A stretch of DNA of 8,515 nucleotides from positions 1-8,515 of the forward strand of contig JAUWZL010000028.1 of NCBI GenBank assembly GCA_030615305.1, in the 5' to 3' direction. The DNA comes from Dehalococcoidia bacterium. Its GTDB lineage: Bacteria; Chloroflexota; Dehalococcoidia; Dehalococcoidales; JAUWZL01. A program made the translations under genes and the position numbers. A model generated the notes under the pieces. It saw nothing but the letters and a program-made list of their open reading frames with translations. It made no database searches and was not told the origin of the DNA. This document shows positions 1 through 5,952 of this stretch, piece by piece. How positions within the stretch are numbered: position 1 is the first letter of the stretch; every line of letters begins with the position of its first letter.

Positions 1-831
1 TCACATCCGAAGAGTATTGGCATTATCCACTGCGTTGGTAGCCGTGACAGGAAGTATCACGAGTATTGCTCTCGTGTTTGCTGCATGTATTCCATTAAGT
101 TTGCTCACTTAATAAGGGAACATCTTCCTGAGACTGAAGTCTATGAGTTTTATACCGATATTAGAAGCTTTGGCAAGGGCTATGAGGAATTTTACAATCG
201 GGTCCTTGATGAAGGGGTAAATTTTATACGGGGTCTTCCTGCTGAGATAACTGATGTAGCCGAAGAGCCCGAGGAGGAAGACAAGCTCGTTGTCCAGTTT
301 GAGGACACCTTGGCAGGTCAGCAACGCCGCCTGCCACTGGATATGGTGATATTGAGCTGTGCCCTAGAACCACAGTCTGATGCTGAGGCTGTGGCTAGGC
401 TTGTTAATATAAGCCGCAGTGCCGACGGCTTTTTCCTGGAGAGACACCCCAAACTAGACCCAGTAGCTACGGCAACTGATGGCATATTTGTTACTGGCTG
501 CTGTCAAGGACCAAAGGATATTCCCGATACCGTAGCCCAGGCAGCGGGGGCGGCAGCTGAAGTTCTATCCATGATCAGCCGGGGGACGGTTGAGGTTGAA
601 GCGGCAACAGCCATCATTGATGAAGGAATCTGCTCTGGCTGTCAGGTTTGCTGCCAGGTATGTCCCTATCTTGCCGTCTCTTTTGATGAAGGGAAAGGGG
701 TTTGCCAGGTCAATGAAGCTCTATGTAAGGGGTGTGGTACCTGTGTAGCCGGCTGCTTTGCTGATGCCATAAGCCTCAGCCATTATACTAATGAACAGCT
801 CATGGCCCAGCTTGAGGGAATGCTGGTATAG
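1..831 (+). CDS. hdrA: HdrA-like flavin/iron-sulfur subunit, 5' end outside the window
   Basis: C-terminal 276 residues of a heterodisulfide reductase subunit A-like protein. The frame is open from base 1, so the N-terminus lies upstream; the first internal ATG, at 85, is not the start. Near the left edge HCVGSRD followed by YCSRVCC (visible residues 10-28) supplies the four cysteines of the unusual HdrA cluster motif. GIFVTGCCQGPKDIPD (about 161-176) is the conserved end of the FAD domain. Two ferredoxin motifs follow: CxxCxxCxxxCP at about 211-222 and CxxCxxCxxxCF at about 242-253. HdrA is the cytoplasmic FAD subunit where electrons are bifurcated or confurcated in Hdr complexes. The last cluster lacks the usual proline after its fourth cysteine. 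The metF-metV fusion follows 72 bp downstream on the same strand, suggesting a shared transcript. Family assignment is firm; the electron partners are inferred. Confidence 0.93.
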   Translation, partial: SHPKSIGIIHCVGSRDRKYHEYCSRVCCMYSIKFAHLIREHLPETEVYEFYTDIRSFGKGYEEFYNRVLDEGVNFIRGLPAEITDVAEEPEEEDKLVVQFEDTLAGQQRRLPLDMVILSCALEPQSDAEAVARLVNISRSADGFFLERHPKLDPVATATDGIFVTGCCQGPKDIPDTVAQAAGAAAEVLSMISRGTVEVEAATAIIDEGICSGCQVCCQVCPYLAVSFDEGKGVCQVNEALCKGCGTCVAGCFADAISLSHYTNEQLMAQLEGMLV

Positions 832-903
832 CAGTTTTTACTTAACTTGTTAGGTGGCTAACTATCTGTTACCCTTGTAGGCAAGAAATTATAGAGAAAT
901 AAA

Positions 904-2484
904 ATGGCAGTAGAGGTAAAGTTGACAATGGAAAAAAATGTGCTTAGGGATGCTATCCTTAATACTGATACCTTTTGTGTTACCTGGGAGCAGGTTGCCG
1001 GCAAAGGTGCCTTTGAAAAGCAGCAGGAGGCAATAATTAGCAACGCCCAGAGGGCGGCCAAGGATGGCAATATCCACGGCATAAGCGTAACTGATAATCC
1101 CAGTGGCAATCCGGCCATCTCCACTGAAATGCTGTGTGCTGAAATTAAGAAAATGGGCATAGAGCCGCTGGTTCACCTTGCCTTAAGGGATAAGAACAGG
1201 AATGAAATTGAGAGCATGCTCTACGGACTGGCAGCTGCCAGGGTACGAAATATCTTAGTGCTATCGGGGGATTATCCGGCGGAGGGTGGGTTTAGTGGTA
1301 AGGCTAAACCCGTATTTGATTTAGACCCGACGCATGTTATGCAGCTAGTGGGAGCAATGAACAAGGGCTTGGAATATGAGGCGCTGGGGCGAACGACAGT
1401 ACTGGCAGCTACCGATTTCTTTGCCGGCGTTGCCGTATCGCCTTTTAAGAAGCTGGAAGCCGAGATTATGGGGCAGTACTATAAATTGGGCAAAAAGATA
1501 AAAGGTGGTGCCAGGTTTGTAATCAGCCAGGTTGGCTATGATGCCAGAAAGCTTCATGAGCTCTTGCAGTGGTTAGGGGTCAATGGCTATAACATACCAG
1601 TGCTAGCAAACATTTATGTCCTCACCTACCCGGCGGCGAAATTGATGAAAGACAAACAGATACCGGGCTGTGTCGTCACCGATAAACTTTTAGCCCAAGT
1701 GGCGGAGGAGAGGCAGGCTGAGGACAAGGGAAGAGCTGCCAGGCTTTTGAGGGCAGCCAAGATGTATGCCCTGGCTAAGGGTATGGGCTATTCCGGAGCC
1801 CATATCGGAGGCTATGGTCTAAGCCTTGAGATGGTGGAAGATATCATTGAAAAAGGTGAGCAGTTATTGCCCAACTGGGAAAAGCTTGTTGCCGAGTTTA
1901 ATTACCCACAAAAAGATGGCTTCTACTTCTTTGAAAAAGACCCCGAGATAGGCTTAAATCTTGATAAGCCGGTGTTAAGGCCTATAAAGCCTCCCAAGCC
2001 CCTGATATACAGGTTTTCCCGAATTTTACATGAATCGTTTTTTGAACAGAGGCATCCCTTCTTTAAGCTGTACCAGCGTCTGGCAAGGCGCGTAGACTCG
2101 TCCAATTGGATGAGAAAGGCCTTTAGCTACTTTGAACACCTAACAAAGGTAGCCCTCTTCAACTGCCAAAACTGCGGCGACTGCGCCCTGTTTGATGCCG
2201 CCTATCTATGCACATCCTCTCAGTGTCCTAAGAATCAGAGGCTCGGCCCCTGCGGGGGCAGTTTTGAGGGATGGTGTGAGGTATATCCCGATGAAAGAAA
2301 ATGCGTCTGGGTAAGAGCTTATGAAAGGCTTAAGGCTTATAAAGAAGAGGAAAGTATAGGTGCTTATATCTCTCCGCCGTGTAACTGGGAGTTGTGGGAG
2401 ACCTCTTCCTGGCTTAACTTCTATTTAGGTAGAGACCACACCTCCAAAAGGCTTGGTATAAAGCCGCCCCCAGAGAAGCCCTGA
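904..2484 (+). CDS. metF: Methylenetetrahydrofolate reductase with fused MetV-like C-terminal domain
   Basis: 526 residues. The N-terminal part (about 10-330) is a MetF TIM-barrel reductase that interconverts methylene-THF and methyl-THF in the methyl branch of the Wood-Ljungdahl pathway. FCVTWE (24-29) holds the probable catalytic Glu29; ISVTDNPSGNP (60-70), HLALRD (91-96), ILVLSGDYP (117-125, with Asp123 where flavin is contacted) and GVAVSPF (175-181) are family motifs. The C-terminal part (about 365-526) matches the MTHFR C-terminal/MetV domain and is cysteine-rich: CxxCxxC at 421-427, then Cys436, 441, 450, 458 and 467, suited to Zn and/or Fe-S binding. In acetogens such as Moorella, MetF and MetV are separate subunits; here they are one chain. 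ATG 904 gives the longest chain but has a weak ribosome site. ATG 928, eight codons in, has GAGG at 913-916 and is a possible alternative. HdrA lies upstream on the same strand, supporting electron delivery through an Hdr-type complex. Confidence 0.93.
   Translation: MAVEVKLTMEKNVLRDAILNTDTFCVTWEQVAGKGAFEKQQEAIISNAQRAAKDGNIHGISVTDNPSGNPAISTEMLCAEIKKMGIEPLVHLALRDKNRNEIESMLYGLAAARVRNILVLSGDYPAEGGFSGKAKPVFDLDPTHVMQLVGAMNKGLEYEALGRTTVLAATDFFAGVAVSPFKKLEAEIMGQYYKLGKKIKGGARFVISQVGYDARKLHELLQWLGVNGYNIPVLANIYVLTYPAAKLMKDKQIPGCVVTDKLLAQVAEERQAEDKGRAARLLRAAKMYALAKGMGYSGAHIGGYGLSLEMVEDIIEKGEQLLPNWEKLVAEFNYPQKDGFYFFEKDPEIGLNLDKPVLRPIKPPKPLIYRFSRILHESFFEQRHPFFKLYQRLARRVDSSNWMRKAFSYFEHLTKVALFNCQNCGDCALFDAAYLCTSSQCPKNQRLGPCGGSFEGWCEVYPDERKCVWVRAYERLKAYKEEESIGAYISPPCNWELWETSSWLNFYLGRDHTSKRLGIKPPPEKP
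2446..2465 (-). terminator. Possible weak intrinsic terminator of the minus-strand flox operon
   Basis: Read on the minus strand, GGCTT, a 6-base loop and AAGCC form a 5-bp stem followed directly by TTTT. It lies about 50 bp past the floxA-like stop codon, inside the 3' end of the convergent metF-metV gene. The stem and the U-run are both short. No better hairpin was seen in the 30 bp between the two convergent stop codons. Confidence 0.25.
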
Positions 2485-2514
2485 TTATAAGAGCCGGGAT
2501 GGATGGCAGCCTAT

Positions 2515-3387
2515 CTAATACTCGCTTGAGATGAAATTCTTGATCTGGGCATAGCTGAATACCGGTCCGTCGCGGCAGACATAGATATCGCCAATATTGC
2601 ACCGTCCGCACTTGCCGATGCCGCACTTCATCCTCTTTTCCAGCGTGGTCAGTATCTGCTCTGGGGTAAAACCAATTTTATCCAGCACCGGGAAGGTGAA
2701 CCTTATCATAATTGGCGGGCCGCAGACTATGGCTACCGCATTTTTAGCTGATGGGGCTACCTGCTCTAGCACCTGTGGAACAAAGCCTTCTCTCCCGGCC
2801 CAGTCTTTATCGCCCTCATCAACAGTGGTGACTGTATTTATTATCTTATCCTGGCTCCATGACTCCAGGTCATAGCTAAAGCACAGGTCAGATGGGCTGC
2901 GAGCACCGTAAATAATATCTATTTTCTGATATCTATCCCTGTTGTCACTGACATTCCAGATAAGCGACCTGAGTGGTGCCAGACCGATGCCGCCGGCGAC
3001 AAAGACCAGGTTCTTGCCCTTGAGGTAATCAAGGGGAAAGCTGTTGCCGTAGGGCCCCCTGAAACCTATCTCGGCACCAATTCCGAGGCGGTGCAGGGCA
3101 TTGGTTACTCTACCCACTCGTTTTACCGCAAATTCCAGATGGTCACGCTGTGTAGGACTGGATGAAATACAGAAGGGGGCTTCCCCTATGCCAAAGACAG
3201 AATACTCGCCGAATTGGCCTGAATCAAAGGTGAATTCCTCACCTAGCTTTTTATCCTTGAAATTGAAGTGAAAGGTTTGAGTATCAGGAGTCTCCTCAAT
3301 TATCTTCTCTATGACCACTATGTGGGGCAGATAGACGTTGCCCTGGGCTAAGAATTTTTTTCTATGGCTAATATCGGTAATGGCCAT
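2515..3387 (-). CDS. FAD/NAD(P)-binding electron-transfer subunit (FloxA / sulfhydrogenase gamma / PyrK-like)
   Basis: 290 residues, cytoplasmic. It resembles the ferredoxin-NADP reductase/PyrK family subunits found in FloxA, HydG and AsrB. An N-terminal FAD barrel carries PFCISSSP (71-78) and RGPYGNSFP (110-118). The NAD(P)-binding half carries FVAGGIGLAPLRS (129-141), YGARSPSDL (160-168) and CGPPIM (222-227). The C-terminus has Cys255, Cys260, Cys263 and Cys271, the PyrK-type [2Fe-2S] site. The likely role is to oxidise or reduce NAD(P)H and pass electrons through FAD and [2Fe-2S] to the iron-sulfur subunits encoded upstream. The ATG at 3387 has a strong ribosome site (GAGGTGA, 3397-3391) just after the preceding stop codon. 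It is the last gene of the four-gene minus-strand operon and converges on metF-metV with a 30-bp gap. Full length with all motifs present. Whether NADH or NADPH is used cannot be told by eye. Confidence 0.9.
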   Translation of the reverse strand: MAITDISHRKKFLAQGNVYLPHIVVIEKIIEETPDTQTFHFNFKDKKLGEEFTFDSGQFGEYSVFGIGEAPFCISSSPTQRDHLEFAVKRVGRVTNALHRLGIGAEIGFRGPYGNSFPLDYLKGKNLVFVAGGIGLAPLRSLIWNVSDNRDRYQKIDIIYGARSPSDLCFSYDLESWSQDKIINTVTTVDEGDKDWAGREGFVPQVLEQVAPSAKNAVAIVCGPPIMIRFTFPVLDKIGFTPEQILTTLEKRMKCGIGKCGRCNIGDIYVCRDGPVFSYAQIKNFISSEY

Positions 3388-3390
3388 CTT

Positions 3391-3397
3391 TCACCTC
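3391..3397 (-). promoter_or_regulatory. Strong ribosome binding site of the floxA-like gene
   Basis: On the minus strand GAGGTGA lies just upstream of the ATG at 3387 and directly after the upstream gene's TAA (3401-3399). It fixes the start of the FAD/NAD subunit and supports reinitiation within one transcript. Confidence 0.75.
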
Positions 3398-3398
3398 A

Positions 3399-4421
3399 TT
3401 AGCTGGGCAAGCTATTAAGTGTCTGGGTAATATCCCAATTTACTGGGCATAGGCGGATACAGCGCCCACAGCCGGTGCAGGCTATAGTATCAAAGAGTAA
3501 AGGATAGAATTCGTATTTGTGGCAAACCCTATTTCTGACCCTTTGCCACTTCTCTTCTCTTGGGTTTTCCATAGGCATCTTGGTGTACATGGAAAAAGAG
3601 CAGCTATCCAGGCTCCTGAACCGGGCACCTCTTTTATCTGACATCTCATCATTGATGTCGAAGCAGTAACAGGTAGGGCAGAGCAGGGTGCAGATGCCGC
3701 AGCTTAGGCACTTGGCGGCTACCTTCTGCCAGTATTTCTGGTCATCAAAAGATGCCAAAAGCCTTTTTTCAATATCATTGGTATCTATGTTTCTGGTTAC
3801 TTTCTGGTATGCCGCCTCTTTGCTCTGTTTGGCTCTGGTCTGGTCATCTTCGGCTGTCTTGCTCAGGTTGCCGGTTTTATTAAGCAGCTCTTTGCCGGTT
3901 TCGGTAACAGCTTCAACTAAAAACTCGTCGCCAATATCGGTAAGCATAAGGTCAACACCGGTAGTATCGGATGGACTGCTGCCTAGAGAGACGCAGAAGC
4001 AGCTATCATAGGGATTGGTGCAGCCGAGACCAACCAGTACAGTATTTTGCCTCCGGCTCGAGTAGTATATATCCCGGTAGGCATCATTAAAGGTCATATC
4101 CAATATGGTTAGGGCTTTGGCATCGCAGGGGCGGATGCCGAAGATAAGCTGTTTTTTGATGCCTGGTGGTGGCAATTCCAGGCTATAGCCATCTCTATCT
4201 TTATTAAAGGAAAACATCTCCTCCATGATGGGCAGTATGCTATCTTTAGGTGGGATAACGGTGTTCCGATACCAGTTGGCAAAGTCGGCATCCTGACCAA
4301 GCCAGATAACCATTTGAGCTGTGCCAGTTTCTTGTGATGGGACAAATACGGTAAAATCCTGGCTCCACTCATCAAGGAGCCTGGATAGTTCCTTTTTGCT
4401 TATCTTCTTAATGACGCTCAT
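3399..4421 (-). CDS. 4Fe-4S dicluster protein, AsrA/HydB/FloxB-like
   Basis: 340 residues, cytoplasmic iron-sulfur subunit of the family that includes anaerobic sulfite reductase A, sulfhydrogenase beta and FloxB. The N-terminal half has family motifs GIRPCDAKAL (95-104), then SSRRQ (121-125), and GCTNPYDSCFC (133-143). A polar, poorly conserved-looking stretch (about 180-220) links to the ferredoxin part. The first cluster is Cys238, 241, 244 and 248 with CPTCYC (Cys251 and Cys253 extra); the second is Cys315, 318, 321 and 325, ending CPVN. It probably wires the NAD(P)H flavoprotein encoded 11 bp downstream to the other Fe-S subunits. The ribosome site AGGT (4433-4430) overlaps the stop codon region of the preceding gene, six bases away, so translation is probably coupled. 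No membrane segments or signal peptide. A sulfite reductase or sulfhydrogenase role is less likely because no siroheme or NiFe subunit is present in the window. Confidence 0.87.
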   Translation of the reverse strand: MSVIKKISKKELSRLLDEWSQDFTVFVPSQETGTAQMVIWLGQDADFANWYRNTVIPPKDSILPIMEEMFSFNKDRDGYSLELPPPGIKKQLIFGIRPCDAKALTILDMTFNDAYRDIYYSSRRQNTVLVGLGCTNPYDSCFCVSLGSSPSDTTGVDLMLTDIGDEFLVEAVTETGKELLNKTGNLSKTAEDDQTRAKQSKEAAYQKVTRNIDTNDIEKRLLASFDDQKYWQKVAAKCLSCGICTLLCPTCYCFDINDEMSDKRGARFRSLDSCSFSMYTKMPMENPREEKWQRVRNRVCHKYEFYPLLFDTIACTGCGRCIRLCPVNWDITQTLNSLPS

Positions 4422-4427
4422 TTGCTA

Positions 4428-4433
4428 TTACCT
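4428..4433 (-). promoter_or_regulatory. Ribosome binding site overlapping the upstream stop codon
   Basis: On the minus strand AGGTAA combines a short Shine-Dalgarno core (AGGT) with the TAA that ends the FloxC-like gene. The core sits 8 bases before the ATG at 4421. This arrangement argues for translational coupling of the two dicluster subunits. Confidence 0.55.
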
Positions 4434-5372
4434 GATTAAATCCTCAGCCTCTTCGACCTCATAGGCTGTCAGGAATGGTGCCGCTTCTTTGTCCATCCCA
4501 GCCTTGTACTGGAACAGGTCAGCCACAATATCATACATTTCCCTAGTCAGGCTTCTTAGGGGGATATTCACCGGGCAGGCACGCTTGCATTCACCGCAAT
4601 CGGTGCACCTGCCGGCAACATGAATGTTCCTGGCTACCTGAAATAAAAGGTTGTCCTGCCAGTGGGGTATTGGCAGTAGCCATTGCGGTTCGGTTTCCTC
4701 AACGAAACAGCGCCGGCAAAAACAGGCCGGGCAGATGTTTCGGCAGGCGTAGCAGCGGATACAGCGGCTGAACTCCTTTTCCCAGAACTGCCACCTGGCC
4801 TCAGCAGGCATCTCTTTTAGCTCGTCTGGAGCAGCCGATGGTGATGGCTTAACCGGCTCACCAAGAAGGATGTCATACTCCTGGGGCGTGGGCAGCTCGC
4901 AGCTAAGGCAGTTATCAAAAAGGACTACACTGGTTGGAAACTCCTCTTTCTTTCCGGCTATGGTTACCATCACTTTATCATCTCTTAAGGCAATATCATC
5001 TATCCCATCTCTCTCCCTGCCCACCAGCCTCCCTAACTTGGCCAGGTCAACAACTCCAGTACAGGGGACGCCCAGTATTACAACATTATCCCTGACTAGC
5101 TTGTTATCCTGTATCAAGCTGACGATGGAGCGGCTGTCACAGCCCTTGGCCACAATAGCCACCCGGCCCTCTAGCTCAATAAGGAAATTGCTGAGGTTAT
5201 TGACTATAAAGGGATTAATAACCAGACGGTCAAGCTCGTCTATGTCTCTGGTTATGAGCGGGGTGACAGTAAATTTCAGGCTTCCTGGCTCATAGCCAAT
5301 AACCCAAGAAACCTTGCCTTGCTCAAGTAGAGATTTAGCCTCATCTGTTAATATTTTTTGTCTATCTTCCAT
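4428..5372 (-). CDS. FrhB-like domain plus 4Fe-4S dicluster protein, FloxC-like
   Basis: 314 residues, cytoplasmic. The N-terminal half resembles the FrhB/FdhB (coenzyme F420 hydrogenase beta) fold: VAIVAKGCDSRSIVSLI (71-87), ILGVPCTGVVD (99-109) and FDNCLSCELPTPQEYD (152-167). The C-terminal half has a dicluster ferredoxin: Cys204, 207, 210 and 214 followed by extra cysteines 217, 219 and 222, then Cys256, 259, 262 and 266 ending CPVN. Probably an electron relay between the NAD(P)H flavoprotein, MvhD and HdrA. Its ATG at 5372 lies inside the end of the mvhD-like gene (11-bp overlap) and no clear Shine-Dalgarno is visible, so coupled translation is likely. The pairing of an FrhB-like half with a ferredoxin half matches Flox-cluster subunits, but the exact family (FloxC or another F420-hydrogenase-beta relative) is uncertain. 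F420 use cannot be claimed from this sequence. Confidence 0.85.
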   Translation of the reverse strand: MEDRQKILTDEAKSLLEQGKVSWVIGYEPGSLKFTVTPLITRDIDELDRLVINPFIVNNLSNFLIELEGRVAIVAKGCDSRSIVSLIQDNKLVRDNVVILGVPCTGVVDLAKLGRLVGRERDGIDDIALRDDKVMVTIAGKKEEFPTSVVLFDNCLSCELPTPQEYDILLGEPVKPSPSAAPDELKEMPAEARWQFWEKEFSRCIRCYACRNICPACFCRRCFVEETEPQWLLPIPHWQDNLLFQVARNIHVAGRCTDCGECKRACPVNIPLRSLTREMYDIVADLFQYKAGMDKEAAPFLTAYEVEEAEDLIR

Positions 5373-5790
5373 TGACGAACAACTTATTGGGGCCGATTTC
5401 CTTTATCTCTTTTATCATTTTGGTAACGACCTCAACGAATTTCCCCCCTTCTGAGGCTGAAACCCAGCTGGCCTGTACCCGTTGTGGGTCAACACCCATG
5501 TGTTCCAAAAGCTTTTTGGTAATGGCGAATCTCCTGCGGGCCTGGTAGTTTCCTGTCTGGTAGTGGCAATCACCGGGATGGCAGCCAGAAACCAGCACAC
5601 CATCAAAGCCAAGGCGCAAGGCTCTGAGGATAAACAGGGGGTCAACTCTTCCCGAGCATGGAACCTTAATTATCCTAATATTGGCCGGATACTTCTTGCG
5701 GCTTATTCCAGCAAGGTCGGCACCGGCATAACTACACCATTTACACAGGAAACCAACTACTTTGGGCTCCCAGTCTGTATTTTGCTCCAT
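5362..5790 (-). CDS. mvhD: MvhD/FlpD-family [2Fe-2S] electron-transfer protein (FloxD-like)
   Basis: 142 residues, the normal size for a stand-alone MvhD. It aligns throughout with the family: FLCKWCSYAGADLAG (14-28), VPCSGRVDP (43-51), GCHPGDCHYQTGN (69-81) and WVSASEG near residue 110. Cysteines 16, 19, 45, 70 and 75 are the conserved cluster-binding candidates, and none is replaced by an in-frame stop that could be selenocysteine. MvhD passes electrons from a hydrogenase, formate dehydrogenase or NAD(P)H module to HdrA. Here the following genes encode an NAD(P)H module rather than a hydrogenase, so it is better read as FloxD-like. It is the first gene of the minus-strand operon. AGGA (5798-5795) lies four bases before the ATG, and a good promoter sits just upstream. 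It overlaps the next gene by 11 bp. Confidence 0.95.
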   Translation of the reverse strand: MEQNTDWEPKVVGFLCKWCSYAGADLAGISRKKYPANIRIIKVPCSGRVDPLFILRALRLGFDGVLVSGCHPGDCHYQTGNYQARRRFAITKKLLEHMGVDPQRVQASWVSASEGGKFVEVVTKMIKEIKEIGPNKLFVNGR

Positions 5791-5823
5791 TATTTCCTAA
5801 ACTATAGGCATAAATTACATCTA

Positions 5824-5853
5824 AATATACCATAGCTAGGGACTTGGCTTCAA
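5824..5853 (-). promoter_or_regulatory. Probable sigma70-type promoter of the mvhD-flox operon
   Basis: On the minus strand, TTGAAG (5853-5848, 4/6 to the -35 consensus) is 18 bases from TATATT (5829-5824, 5/6 to the -10), with a TG one base upstream of the -10 (extended -10). It predicts a transcript start near 5817 and a leader of about 27 bases before the ATG at 5790. The fit is by eye. Confidence 0.55.
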
Positions 5854-5876
5854 AGTTTGGGGCAGCACAAATCACA

Positions 5877-5905
5877 TTGCCTTAGAGAATAGCAGCCTGT
5901 ATACT
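5877..5905 (+). promoter_or_regulatory. Probable sigma70-type promoter of queA
   Basis: TTGCCT (5877-5882, 4/6) and TATACT (5900-5905, 5/6) are separated by exactly 17 bases. The predicted transcript start is near 5912, about 40 bases before the preferred queA ATG. It is divergent from the flox promoter; the two -35 boxes are 23 bp apart. Confidence 0.55.
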
Positions 5906-5952
5906 TTAGCTGGCTATACCTTTTGAGGGTTATTTTCTGAAAAGTGGAGCTT

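Noticed and set aside
849..885. Two small hairpins between hdrA and metF-metV: GTTAG-gtgg-CTAAC (849-862) and CTTG-tagg-CAAG (874-885)
   Set aside because: Stems of only 5 and 4 bp with no T-run. They do not support a terminator or riboswitch, and co-transcription of the two genes remains the simpler reading.
847..895. Possible promoter for metF-metV (TTGTTA at 847-852)
   Set aside because: No acceptable -10 box at the right spacing; the best candidate, TACCCT, matches only 3/6.
858..1176. Minus-strand open frames over the start of metF-metV
   Set aside because: No recognisable domain, and they overlap a well-supported coding region.
2515..3387. Dihydroorotate dehydrogenase electron-transfer subunit PyrK
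   Set aside because: The [2Fe-2S] motif is PyrK-like, but there is no pyrD or other pyrimidine gene nearby and the neighbours are Fe-S redox subunits.
3688..4011. 107-codon plus-strand open frame opposite the AsrA-like gene
   Set aside because: Low-complexity hydrophobic/serine translation with no domain; shadow of the real gene.
3399..4421. Anaerobic sulfite reductase subunit A
   Set aside because: Family similarity exists, but no siroheme-binding AsrC subunit is in the window and the operon begins with MvhD, so a Flox-type electron-transfer role fits better.
4870..5295. 141-codon open frame on the plus strand opposite the FloxC-like gene
   Set aside because: Serine/leucine/threonine-rich translation with no motif; it is antisense to a gene with clear family motifs.
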